From Candidatus Accumulibacter proximus (GTDB lineage Bacteria > Pseudomonadota > Gammaproteobacteria > Burkholderiales > Rhodocyclaceae): a stretch of 64,000 nucleotides of DNA. The DNA is taken from NCBI GenBank assembly GCA_016709675.1, contig JADJMH010000001.1, positions 62,001 through 126,000 of the forward strand, in the 5' to 3' direction. The notes under the pieces were generated by a model that was given only the letters and a program-made list of their open reading frames with translations, did no database searches and had not been told where the DNA came from. Positions 47,488 through 56,729 of this stretch are shown piece after piece (positions within the stretch are counted from its first letter, which is position 1; each line of letters starts with the position of its first letter). Made by a program: the position numbers and the translations under genes.

Positions 47488-48513
47488 TCAACGATAAGCC
47501 GCGCGATCGAAGATGACCTGTGCCTTGGCGCGGTACATGGCCAACGATCCCACCGGCAGCGTATCCGCCTTGAACTTGCCGAGGGCCTGCAACGCAGGGT
47601 TGTCAAGCTTGATGCCAGCCACCACCGGCCATTCGTTGTTACCGTCGGCAAAATACCGTTGCGCCTCGTCGCTGGCCAGGTACTCGAGGAACCTGACAGC
47701 CGCCTCCTTGTGCGGCGCGTTCTTCAGCACGCCTCCTCCGGAGACGTTGATATGCGTTCCGCTGCCCTTCTGGTCAGGCCAGATAACGCCGATCTTGTCC
47801 ATTGTCTTGCGGTCGTCGGCCTTGTCCGAACGCATCAGGCGCGCCAGATAGTAAGTATTGGCAACCGCCACCGTACACTCGCCAGCAGCTACGGCACGGA
47901 TCTGGTCGGTGTCGCCCCCCTTTGGGGGACGAGCGAAGTTGGCAACCACGCCCTTCGCCCACTCCTCGGCTTTCGCCTCGCCCTGATGAGCAATGATCGA
48001 AGCCAGCAGCGACAGGTTGTACGGGTGTGACCCCGAGCGTGAGCAGATCTTGCCCTTCAGGCGAGGATTGGCGAGATCGCTGTAGTTCCTGAGTTCGTCA
48101 GGATTGACCGCGCCCTTGGCGTAGATGATGACGCGCGCCCGAAGCGAAAAGGAAAACCAGTCAGTAGTCCGCAGATGAGCCGGGACACGCGCCTCGAGAA
48201 CGGCCGACCTGACCGGTGCCAGAAGGCCCATCTCGTGTGCTGCCGCCAGACGGGCGGCATCCACCGTCAGCAGGACATCCGCCGGGCTGTTGGCACCCTC
48301 GTTCCTGATCCGCTCGAGCAACTCGTCTTCCTTGCCTTCGATGCGCTTGATCGTGATTCCGGTCTGCCGCGCAAAGCCGCTGTACAGGGCTTCATCCGTC
48401 TGATAATGGCGAGCCGAATAGAGATTCAGCACCTTCTCCTCGGCCTGCGCGCTGGCCAGCGACGCACCGGCCATAGCAAGGGTACACAGCAAACGGGACA
48501 GTCTAAAGTCCAT
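47488..48513 (-). CDS. fbpA: Ferric-iron-binding periplasmic protein FbpA
   Basis: 341 aa with signal peptide ending at ASAQAEE. Motifs: VLNLYSARHYQTDEALYSGF, EGANSPADVLLTVDAARLA, RLKGKICSRSGSHPYNLSLL, and the iron-ligating tyrosine pair in VAVANTYYLARLMR. It binds Fe3+ for the FbpBC transporter. The ATG at 48513 is chosen; ATG 48531 would add six residues. Convergent with fbpB. Confidence 0.93.
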   Translation of the reverse strand: MDFRLSRLLCTLAMAGASLASAQAEEKVLNLYSARHYQTDEALYSGFARQTGITIKRIEGKEDELLERIRNEGANSPADVLLTVDAARLAAAHEMGLLAPVRSAVLEARVPAHLRTTDWFSFSLRARVIIYAKGAVNPDELRNYSDLANPRLKGKICSRSGSHPYNLSLLASIIAHQGEAKAEEWAKGVVANFARPPKGGDTDQIRAVAAGECTVAVANTYYLARLMRSDKADDRKTMDKIGVIWPDQKGSGTHINVSGGGVLKNAPHKEAAVRFLEYLASDEAQRYFADGNNEWPVVAGIKLDNPALQALGKFKADTLPVGSLAMYRAKAQVIFDRAAYR

Positions 48514-48584
48514 GGTCAGGTCTCCGGTCATAGGTGAGATTCAGTGTCATCACTGAATATGATAACAAGCAGCGCCACCCATGT

Positions 48585-48605
48585 AAATGCGAATCGTTCC
48601 TAATT
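48585..48605. promoter_or_regulatory. Fur-box-like site upstream of fbpA
   Basis: AAATGCGAATCGTTCCTAATT resembles the AATGAGAATGATTCTCATT form of the Fur box with several mismatches. It is ~75 bp upstream of fbpA. The similar site at 45775 supports Fur control of the locus. Confidence 0.38.
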
Positions 48606-48668
48606 GATGCAAAAAAGAAACGGCGCCATGCACCGCTTCTTTTCTTATGTGTTGATGGGTGTCCTTCT

Positions 48669-49178
48669 TCAGCGCGCCAGCAATCGACGCGCACCGTTGT
48701 AGCGCTGCATCCAGTAGCTCTGGCGCATGTCTTCGACGCGGATCTCGGCGCCCGTGCGCGGCGCATGCAGGAAGCGGTTGTCACCCAGATAAATGCCGAC
48801 ATGCGAGAACGCGCGGCGCATGGTATTGAAGAAAACGAGGTCGCCAGCCTTGAGTTCGTGACGGTCGATCACCGCCCCGACCTCGCTCTGTTCTCTGGCA
48901 CTACGCGGCAACAGTATGCCGATCGCTTCCTTGAAAACAATCTGGACAAAACCGCTGCAGTCGAGGCCGGTATCCGGGTTGGTACCGCCGAAACGGTAGT
49001 TGATACCGATGAGTTCAAAGCCCTTGAGGATCAGATCCTGCGCGCTGCTGCTGTAGCGCTCCAGGAGTGAAGGCTCTTCAACCGTCTGCGGCTGCTCGCT
49101 GGCGTGGGCTGAACCGAACCATGAAATGGCAATCAGGGCGGCGCTAAAGAGGGGGCAGAGGATGTGTTTTCTAAGCAT
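48669..49178 (-). CDS. NlpC/P60 family cell-wall peptidase
   Basis: 169 aa with signal peptide (MLRKHILCPLFSAALIAISW). The catalytic triad is visible: Cys in TGLDCSGFVQIVFKEAIGIL, His in FSHVGIYLGDNRFLHAPRTG, and the third polar residue in that second motif (HAPRTG). It probably cleaves peptidoglycan stem peptides. The ATG at 49178 is the natural start; no good ribosome site is seen. Confidence 0.88.
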   Translation of the reverse strand: MLRKHILCPLFSAALIAISWFGSAHASEQPQTVEEPSLLERYSSSAQDLILKGFELIGINYRFGGTNPDTGLDCSGFVQIVFKEAIGILLPRSAREQSEVGAVIDRHELKAGDLVFFNTMRRAFSHVGIYLGDNRFLHAPRTGAEIRVEDMRQSYWMQRYNGARRLLAR

Positions 49179-49525
49179 AGGGGCGGAATTTATGTGAAAA
49201 ATGTCACAGTGTAAACCCTGTCCAACAACGTTTGCCAAAGAAAGGGGTTCAATGAACGATTGCAAGCCACTCACTTAACAACAAAACCTGCCTGAAGTCC
49301 CGCCCCGGCCTGATGGTGCACCGCACATGGGATTGCTCATTGGAAAACGGTATAGTCTGCCGCCCTGGCTTGTTTCCGTTCACGACCCGGCTTCGGCAGG
49401 CCACGGACGGTCTTCGCTGACGCTCAAACGTGCCGGGCTTTGTGTTTATAATCGGCGCTCGTTGATGACGCGGACGCTGATGACCGCAGTCGTTGAGCCA
49501 ATCCGATCCACCGCATGGAGTGCAC
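49179..49525. other. Intergenic between divergent NlpC and AcuI genes
   Basis: About 350 bp, no gene recognised. TTTATAATCGG at 49444-49454 looks like a -10 for the plus-strand gene, but no convincing -35 is at 17 bp. Confidence 0.4.
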
Positions 49526-50521
49526 ATGAGTCCCTTCAAGGCTTATCTGATCGAGGAACAGCAAGGCCTGGCGCGCGCCGGCTTTGTTACCATGGATGAG
49601 TCTCAACTGGACCCGGGCGAGGTAACCATCGAGGTCGCCTACTCCAGTGTGAATTACAAGGATGCACTGGCTGCCACCGGTATTGGCCGAATCATCCGCC
49701 GGCACCCCTGTATCGGTGGCATCGACCTGTCGGGAACGGTAGTCGGCAGCAGCGACTCACGCTTTCAGGTGGGCGAGGAAGTCATTGCGACAAGCTTCGA
49801 TATCGGCGTCGCCCACCATGGCGGCTACGCCAAGTACGCCAGGGTACCCGCCCAATGGGTGGTTCCCTTGCCGGAGGGACTGTCACTGCATGCGGCCATG
49901 GCCCTCGGTACGGCCGGGTTTACGGCAGCGCTGGGTATCGTACGGATGGAAGAGAATGGTCTCAACCCGAGCAAGGGGCCACTCATCGTCACCGGTGCGA
50001 CCGGCGGTGTCGGTAGCCTGGCGGTGGACATGCTGGCTGCGCGGGGCTATCAGGTCACTGCACTGACCGGCAAGGAAACCGAAGTCGATTATCTGAAGGG
50101 GCTCGGTGCGGCGGAGGTCATGTTCCGCTCGGCGCTGGATCCGGCGCGCGTCAGGCCGCTCGACAAGGCGCTCTGGGCGGGCGCCGTCGACAACCTTGGC
50201 GGCGACGTACTGTCCTGGATCGTCAGCACCATGAAACAGGGCGGAACGATCGCCAGCATCGGGCTGGCTGCCAGCCCCTTACTCAACACCACGGTCATGC
50301 CTTTCATCCTGCGCGGCGCCTGTCTGCTCGGGATTGATTCAGGTTACATAGGCGAACCCTATCGCAGCGGTATCTGGCAGCGTCTGGCGAGCGATCTGCG
50401 ACCGCGGCACCTGTCCGCGTTGACGCGTACGATCGGTTTTGATGCTTTGCCCGGAGTTTTCGACGACTTCATCAAGAGCCGTGTCCGCGGCCGCGTCGTC
50501 GTCGATATTGCCGGCGCCTGA
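49526..50521 (+). CDS. acuI: Acryloyl-CoA reductase-type oxidoreductase (AcuI/YhdH)
   Basis: 331 aa, MDR superfamily without zinc ligands. Motifs: YSSVNYKDALAATGIGRIIR, HPCIGGIDLSGTVVGS, and the NADP fold VTGATGGVGSLAVDMLAARG. YhdH/AcuI enzymes reduce acryloyl-CoA to propionyl-CoA with NADPH, which fits the neighbouring (broken) prpE and the prp genes. GGAG precedes ATG 49526. Confidence 0.88.
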   Translation: MSPFKAYLIEEQQGLARAGFVTMDESQLDPGEVTIEVAYSSVNYKDALAATGIGRIIRRHPCIGGIDLSGTVVGSSDSRFQVGEEVIATSFDIGVAHHGGYAKYARVPAQWVVPLPEGLSLHAAMALGTAGFTAALGIVRMEENGLNPSKGPLIVTGATGGVGSLAVDMLAARGYQVTALTGKETEVDYLKGLGAAEVMFRSALDPARVRPLDKALWAGAVDNLGGDVLSWIVSTMKQGGTIASIGLAASPLLNTTVMPFILRGACLLGIDSGYIGEPYRSGIWQRLASDLRPRHLSALTRTIGFDALPGVFDDFIKSRVRGRVVVDIAGA

Positions 50522-50552
50522 ATTGCACCGGGGTTGATGATCGCGCGACTCG

Positions 50553-50899
50553 ATGGACGACCCCAACCAACGGCCCCGTCTCCTGATTGTCGATGAATCG
50601 CGAATGGCGCGCTCGATCCTCATTAACAGCGTTCGTGATCAATACAGCTTCCGCGAGGGGGTTGATGGCGAAGCGGGTTGGCAGGCGCTGGTTCTCGACC
50701 ACTCAATCCGATTGGTCATCTGCGCGCTGTCGCTGCCGATGCTTGATGGCAGCTCGGTGCTGGCCAGAGTTCGCTCGAAGAGATGTTACCCTTTCTCGAA
50801 CTGCTGGAAAGGGAGTTGAAGTTGGGTCTGCCCCTGGCAGATATTCGAAAACGGGTGCTTGACCGAGAGCGGGAAGTCCAAGACACTCGGCAAGCCTAG
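50553..50899 (+). pseudogene. Degenerate and truncated response-regulator receiver
   Basis: PRLLIVDESRMARSILINSV and LVICALSLPMLDGSSVLARV resemble a CheY-like receiver, but the phosphorylatable Asp (normally V-x-x-D-x-x-x-P) is Ala in ICALSLPM. After VRS the frame breaks; another frame gives LEEMLPFLELLERELKLGLP then LADIRKRVLDREREV and a stop at 50897. The Lys and Thr/Ser switch region is missing. It is an inactivated remnant. Confidence 0.65.
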
Positions 50900-50942
50900 T
50901 TGTCACTAGTGCAGGTGGTTCAATTTTTGGAGAGGGAGTCTC

Positions 50943-52842
50943 ATGACGACAGTTCAAGAGTTTCACAAGAAATCAATCGAAGATCCGGACGCCTTCTGGG
51001 GTGAAGAAGCCAAACTGATCGACTGGCACAAACCGTTCACCCAGGTACTCGATTTCTCTCGCCCACCATTTGCCAAATGGTTCGTCGGTGGCGAAACCAA
51101 CCTCTGCTACAACGCGGTCGACCGTCACGCCGCCAAACGCCCGAATGACCGTGCGCTGGTGTTCATCTCGACCGAGACCGACCAGGAAGTGGTCTATTCC
51201 TTCGCCGAACTCAAGCAGGAAGTCATGCGCATGGCAGCGATCATGCAGAGCCTTGGCGTCGGCAAGGGTGACCGCGTCCTGATCTACATGCCGATGATCG
51301 CCGAAGCGATGTTCGCGATGCTGGCCTGCGCCCGAATCGGTGCCATTCACTCGGTCGTCTTCGGCGGCTTTGCATCCGGTTCGCTTGCCACGCGCATCGA
51401 CGACGCAACACCGAAACTCGTCGTTTCGTCGGACGCCGGTATGCGCGGCGGCAAGGCGGTGCCCTACAAGGGTCTGCTCGACGAAGCCATTTCCCTGGCG
51501 GAACACAAGCCGGGCAAGAGTGCTGATGATCGACCGTGGTCTCGACAAGGGTTTCAGCAAGGTCGCAGGTCGCGACGTCGACTACGCGACGCTGCGCGCC
51601 CAGTTCATGGACGCCGACGTGCCGGTCACCTGGCTGGAGTCCTCCGAGCCGTCCTACATCCTCTACACCTCAGGCACCACCGGCAAACCCAAGGGTGTGC
51701 AGCGCGATACCGGCGGCTATGCCGTTGCACTGGCTTCATCGATCAAACACATCTACTGCGGCAAGGAAGGCGAGACCTATTTCGCGACGTCCGACATCGG
51801 CTGGGTCGTCGGCCACTCGTACATTGTCTACGGTCCGCTGATCGCCGGCATGTGCACCATCATGTACGAGGGAACACCGCTACGCCCGGACCCCGGCATC
51901 TGGTGGCAGATCGTTGAGAAATACAAGGTCAACGTGATGTTCTCGGCACCCACCGCCGCGCGTGTGCTCAAGAAGCACGACACCGCGTACATGCACAAGT
52001 ACGATCTGTCGAGCCTCAAGCACCTGTTCCTGGCCGGCGAGCCGCTCGATGAACCAACGCACAAGTGGATCATGGGCGAACTTGGCTTACCGGTGATCGA
52101 CAACTACTGGCAGACCGAAACCGGCTGGCCGATCCTGTCGGCGATGCCCGGCGTCGAAAAAACCGAGATCCGCTTCGGCACACCGAGCTTCCCGGTCTAC
52201 GGTTACAACCTCAAGATCTTCCGCGAGGACGGCACGATCTGCGACCCGGACGAGAAGGGCATTGTCGCCATCGTGCCGCCACTACCCCCCGGCTGCCTGA
52301 GCACGGTCTGGGGTGACGACGCACGCTTTGTCTCGACCTACTTCTCGCTGTTCCGCGAACCCCAGGTTTACTCGTCTTTCGACTGGGGGATCAAGGACAA
52401 GGACGGCTATCACTACATCCTTGGTCGCACCGACGACGTGATCAACGTTGCCGGCCACCGCCTGGGGACGCGCGAAATCGAGGAGGCCATCCAGGGTCAT
52501 CCGGCGATTGCCGAAGTGGCCGTCGTCGGCGTCGCCGATCAGCTCAAGGGGCAGATGCCCATGGCGTTTGCTGTGGTCAAGAGCGCTGACAGCATCGCGA
52601 CACCCGAGCTGGCAGCAGCGCTCGAGAAGGCCGTCATGAAGCAGGTGGACGACAGCCTTGGCGCGATTGCTCGCCCAAGCCGGGTGCACTTCCTGACCGT
52701 GCTGCCGAAGACCCGTTCCGGCAAGCTGCTGCGGCGCTCCATCCAGGCGCTCGCCGAAGGCCGCGACCCGGGCGATCTGACGACGATCGAAGACCCGACG
52801 GCTCTCGAACAACTGCAACGCGCACTGGGTACCAAGACCTGA
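50943..52842 (+). pseudogene. prpE: Propionyl-CoA synthetase PrpE with a frameshift
   Basis: Frame 1 encodes MTTVQEFHKKSIEDPDAFWG to LDEAISLAEHKPGK (~residue 192). Frame 2 continues VLMIDRGLDKGFSKVAGRDV to the end. The break is at ~51520, in GCAAGAGTGCTGATG; one indel would restore ~632 aa. AMP-binding motif YTSGTTGKPKGVQ, and the C-terminal GRTDDVINVAGHR and KTRSGKLLRR (acylated Lys) are intact. It would activate propionate as propionyl-CoA. Sequencing error is possible. Confidence 0.9.
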
Positions 52843-52892
52843 TCAAGGCAGGACAGCGACGGCGCGACTCGTCGCCCCGTCGTCAGCATTCG

Positions 52893-52924
52893 CCTGCCGC
52901 CTCAAGGGGCGGCAGGTTTTTTTG
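52893..52924 (+). terminator. Rho-independent terminator after prpE
   Basis: CCTGCCGCC-TCAAG-GGGCGGCAGG hairpin followed by seven T (TTTTTTT). It lies ~50 bp past the prpE stop. Strong stem, correct orientation. Confidence 0.9.
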
Positions 52925-53060
52925 CAGTTGAGATCTTCCCGGTGTGCGTCACCAGTGGGACGTCAAGGAGATGTCGCCGACCTCCGGCCGGATGTCCGCC
53001 TCTTCGCGCGAGGAGCGGCCAGCCGTCCGCAACTTATCGAGCCTGGGTTACACTTCGCCG

Positions 53061-53798
53061 ATGTGTGGACGTTATGCCCTTGAAGCCCCTCGCTCGCAGT
53101 TGTCCCAGCGCTTTGGCCTCGATGAGTGCGCCGAGTTTGCCGTTCGTTACAACATCGCCCCTGGCACCGACATTCCAGTTGTTCGCCAGTCGCCAAATGG
53201 CCAACGTGTTCTTCACCTGTTGCATTGGGGCCTGCTGCCGCACTGGGCGAAAGACCCGGCCATCGCCGCCCGGCTGATCAACGCCCGCGGCGAGTCGGTG
53301 GCGGAAAAGCCCTCGTTCCGCGACGCCTTCCGGCAGCGCCGCTGCCTGATTCCAGCCAGCGGCTTCTACGAATGGAAAAGCGCCACAACCGGGCCGCAGG
53401 CACGGCTCAAGCAGCCTTGCTACATCTCGCTGAAGTCCGGGGAAACGATGGCCATCGGCGGGCTCTGGGAGTCGTGGACCTCCCCGGCAGGCAAGCTCAT
53501 TCCCAGTTGCTGCATCATCACCACCGCGGCCAATGAAATGATGCGTCCCATCCATGAGCGCATGCCCCTGATCGTCGCAGCCAGGGACTGGCAGGACTGG
53601 CTTGCGGCCCCCGCCGATCAGGTGATCGGTTTGATCCAGCCCTGCCCTGGTGACCAGCTGCAGGCCTGGACCGTCAACCGCCGCGTCGGCAAGGCAGCCG
53701 AGGAAGGCCCCGATCTGATCTTGGCGCTACCTGGTGAAGCGCCACCAACGGCTGCCGCCCCAGTCCGGTCAACGCGGACGAAACGCGCAGCGCAGTAG
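53061..53798 (+). CDS. SRAP (YedK/HMCES) DNA-protein crosslink protein
   Basis: 245 aa. It begins MCGRYAL with the catalytic Cys2 that forms a thiazolidine crosslink with abasic ssDNA. Other SRAP residues: VRYNIAPGTDIPVV, LLPHWAKDP, ARLINARGESVAEKPSFRDA, ASGFYEWKS (Glu), and IHERMPLIV (His). It protects abasic sites in single-stranded DNA. The start is fixed by the required Met-Cys N-terminus. Confidence 0.95.
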   Translation: MCGRYALEAPRSQLSQRFGLDECAEFAVRYNIAPGTDIPVVRQSPNGQRVLHLLHWGLLPHWAKDPAIAARLINARGESVAEKPSFRDAFRQRRCLIPASGFYEWKSATTGPQARLKQPCYISLKSGETMAIGGLWESWTSPAGKLIPSCCIITTAANEMMRPIHERMPLIVAARDWQDWLAAPADQVIGLIQPCPGDQLQAWTVNRRVGKAAEEGPDLILALPGEAPPTAAAPVRSTRTKRAAQ

Positions 53799-53864
53799 CC
53801 GCGTCCGCCAGTAGCTGCCCTTTTTGTAGCATAATCGTCCGCAGATTCTGGAATCGAGGCATTC

Positions 53865-55784
53865 TTGATCAACTTTGTCGACCCCGAACGCTACCACTCG
53901 ATGAAGGCAACCGGCAAGCTGCCGTCGCCGAAGGGCGTTGCCTTTTCGATCATCAAGCTCTTGCAGCGGGATGATTTCCGGGTCGCCGATCTGGTGCAAC
54001 TGGTCCAGTCCGACCCGGCCATCGCCGGGCGCCTGCTCAAGTTTGCCAATGCCGCTGCCTTTGGGCGCGCGCGGCCGATCGTCTCGCTGCAGCGCGCCAT
54101 CGTTGCCCTTGGCGCCTTCCGGGTGCGCGATCTGGTGATTGGCCTCTCGGTGATGCACAGCCACACCGGCGGTCAATGCGCAACCTTTGATTACGGTGCG
54201 TTCTGGGGACACTCGCTGGCCACCGGCATTGCCTGCCAGGAACTCGCCCACTTCGCCCAGATTTCGAGCGAGGAACTGTTCACCGTCGGTCTGCTGGCGC
54301 GGGTGGGTGAACTGGCCATGGCCTCGCTCTACCCGGACGAATACGCCGAGGTACTGGTCAAGGCGAAGGAAATGCTGCACGACTTGGCGGCACTCGAGCG
54401 CGAATGCTTCGACATGGACCACCATCAACTCGGCGCCACGATGCTCGCCGAGTGGGGCTTGCCAGACATGCTGATTCAGGCCGCTTACCACCATGAACAG
54501 CCAGATGTCGCCGGCTTTCGGGACGGCTCACGGGTGCAGACCCTGACCCACTCGCTGAATTTCGCCCGCTCGCTGGCCGAGGTCTGCATGGCCGATGAAG
54601 AAGCGCGCTGGAGCCTCCTGCCCGGTCTCCTGACGCGTGCCGCCCGGCTCGGCATCAGCGGTGATGCACTCAACGACATGGTCGATCGCATGGTCCGGCG
54701 CTGGCGCGAATGGGGCGCCATGCTGCAGGTTCGCACGCAGGAGATACCCCCTTTCGCCGAGATTCTCGCCGCCAGTCCGCCCACCCGGCGCGTCAGCAGC
54801 GCCGGCCCCGAGCAGCACGGGCAGACCGCGTCGCCACGCCTGCATGTCCAACTGGTCGGCATCCCGGTGCCGGAATTGTCGACGCTGATGCAGCAGATCG
54901 AAAGTCTCGGTCATCTGCCGGTCCTGGTGGACAGCAGCGCTGACGGCCTCAAGCAGGCGATGCGTCAGCCCGCCCAGATCGTAATTGCCGATATGGCCAT
55001 GCCAGGGCTCACGCCGGCAGTTTTCTGCCGTGCTCTTCGCCAGACACCTGCCGGCAAGGAGAGCTACGCGCTCCTGCTGGCTTCTCCCGGAAGCGAGGCC
55101 CACATTCTCGAAGCCATCGATGCTGGTGCCGACGACGTGCTCGTCAAACCACTGAGTATCCAGACCCTGCGCGTCCGCCTCAATACCGCAACGCGTATGC
55201 TGCTGCTGCGGGAAGAAATCCAGCGCGAACGCCGCGGCATCATGCGTTCGACAGACGAGTTTGCCGTCGCCCACAAGCGTCTCCTCCGGGAAGCCCTGAC
55301 CGACGCCCTGACACAACTCCCCAACCGCCGCCACGGCCTCGATTTCCTGGCCTCGGAGTGGACCTTTGCCCACGCCAACGGGCTGCCGATGGCCTGCCTG
55401 CTGATGGATATCGACCATTTCAAGCGAATCAACGACAGCTACGGTCATGCCGCAGGCGATGCCGTCCTGCGGCAACTAGCCGACCTCCTCAAGCGCGCGT
55501 CACGCGTCGAGGACCTGGTCTTTCGCTATGGCGGCGAAGAATTTGCCGCCGTCCTGCCCAATGCCGGCGCGCGTGCCGCCGTCCAGATCGCCGACCGCAT
55601 CCGCGCGCTGGTCGAACGCTACACCTTCCTCTGGGAGCGGCAGTCGATCCCGGTCACCCTCAGCATCGGCGTGGCCAACCTGAGCGGCGCGGACAAGGAC
55701 AGCCAGGCGCTGATCGAGGCAGCGGATGCAGCGCTCTACCAGGCAAAGAGAAGTGGTCGCAACCGCGTCGTGGTCGCCGCCTGA
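53865..55784 (+). CDS. HDOD-REC-GGDEF signalling protein (putative diguanylate cyclase)
   Basis: 639 aa. Residues ~15-220 are an HDOD domain (KLPSPKGVAFSIIKLLQRDD, SDPAIAGRLLKFANAA). Residues ~320-435 are a receiver domain (IVIADMAMPGLTPAVFCRAL, DDVLVKPLS). Residues ~470-636 are GGDEF with an active YGGEEFAAVLP (~554) and DALTQLPNRRHGLDFL. It would make cyclic di-GMP under receiver control, with HDOD of unknown sensory role. TTG start with GAGG upstream. Confidence 0.92.
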   Translation: MINFVDPERYHSMKATGKLPSPKGVAFSIIKLLQRDDFRVADLVQLVQSDPAIAGRLLKFANAAAFGRARPIVSLQRAIVALGAFRVRDLVIGLSVMHSHTGGQCATFDYGAFWGHSLATGIACQELAHFAQISSEELFTVGLLARVGELAMASLYPDEYAEVLVKAKEMLHDLAALERECFDMDHHQLGATMLAEWGLPDMLIQAAYHHEQPDVAGFRDGSRVQTLTHSLNFARSLAEVCMADEEARWSLLPGLLTRAARLGISGDALNDMVDRMVRRWREWGAMLQVRTQEIPPFAEILAASPPTRRVSSAGPEQHGQTASPRLHVQLVGIPVPELSTLMQQIESLGHLPVLVDSSADGLKQAMRQPAQIVIADMAMPGLTPAVFCRALRQTPAGKESYALLLASPGSEAHILEAIDAGADDVLVKPLSIQTLRVRLNTATRMLLLREEIQRERRGIMRSTDEFAVAHKRLLREALTDALTQLPNRRHGLDFLASEWTFAHANGLPMACLLMDIDHFKRINDSYGHAAGDAVLRQLADLLKRASRVEDLVFRYGGEEFAAVLPNAGARAAVQIADRIRALVERYTFLWERQSIPVTLSIGVANLSGADKDSQALIEAADAALYQAKRSGRNRVVVAA

Positions 55785-55864
55785 CCAGCGCGGCTGATTT
55801 GCCACCGGCCTGTTGCCACAGCGGCCGCTGCCACCCCCCACATTCCAGGCGAACGTGGACGCTG

Positions 55865-56704
55865 TCAGCGAAAGAGCGCGGCCGCGTGATGGCGCAGGTG
55901 ATCGTCGATGAAACTGGCGATGAAGTAGTAGCTGTGATCGTAACCCGGATGCAGGCGTAGTCGCAGCGGATGGCCAACCGCGGCACAGGCCTGCCGCAGC
56001 AGTTCGGGCTGCAACTGCTCGGCAAGAAAAGCATCTGCTTCACCCTGGTCGACCAGCAAGGGCAGGCGTTCATCCGCCCTGGCAATCAGCGCGCAGGCGT
56101 CCCATGCTTGCCATGCCGCACGGTCTTCCCCCAGATAGTGCGAGAAGGCTTTCTGCCCCCAGGGGCTGCCGAGCGGGTGGCTGATCGGTGCCAGCGCCGA
56201 CAGCGAACGATAACGACCAGGATTGCGCAGCGCACAGACCAAAGCGCCGTGGCCGCCCATCGAGTGGCCATAGATACCGCGGCGCGTGTCTACCGGCAGG
56301 CTCGCTTCGAGCAGCTCCGGCAGCTCGTGGACTACGTAGTCGTGCATCCGGTAATGCTCAACCCAGGGCGGCTGCGTCGCGTTCACGTAAAAACCGGCAC
56401 CATGACCGAAATCCCAGGCGCCTGCCGGGTCACCCGGTACGCCGGCGCCGCGCGGACTGGTATCCGGCGCGACGAGGGCAATCCCGAGTTCGGCGGCGAC
56501 ACGCATCGCACCGGCCTTCTGCATGAAGTTCTCGTCGCTGCAGGTCAATCCCGAAAGCCAGTACAGCGTGGGCACGGTACCGCTTTCCACCTGCGGCGGC
56601 AGATACACGGCAAACACCATCGTGCAGCGCAGAGTCGACGAGTAATGGCGATAGCGCCGGTGCCAGCCGCCAAAGCAGCGATTGACGGCAATCTCTTCCA
56701 GCAC
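55865..56704 (-). CDS. fghA: S-formylglutathione hydrolase
   Basis: 279 aa, alpha/beta hydrolase of the esterase D family. Nucleophile Ser in YGHSMGGHGALVCALRNPGR, active His in HPGYDHSYYFIASFIDDHL, and YWLSGLTCSDENFMQKAGA near the N-terminus. It hydrolyses S-formylglutathione to formate and glutathione. Start is GTG at 56704 with GGAGG upstream. It follows frmA by 25 bp. Confidence 0.95.
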   Translation of the reverse strand: MLEEIAVNRCFGGWHRRYRHYSSTLRCTMVFAVYLPPQVESGTVPTLYWLSGLTCSDENFMQKAGAMRVAAELGIALVAPDTSPRGAGVPGDPAGAWDFGHGAGFYVNATQPPWVEHYRMHDYVVHELPELLEASLPVDTRRGIYGHSMGGHGALVCALRNPGRYRSLSALAPISHPLGSPWGQKAFSHYLGEDRAAWQAWDACALIARADERLPLLVDQGEADAFLAEQLQPELLRQACAAVGHPLRLRLHPGYDHSYYFIASFIDDHLRHHAAALFR

Positions 56705-56729
56705 TTGCGAGCCTCCGGCAAAAAAACAT

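Noticed and set aside
54528..55475. Minus-strand frame opposite the HDOD-REC-GGDEF gene
   Set aside because: Antisense shadow; no motif.
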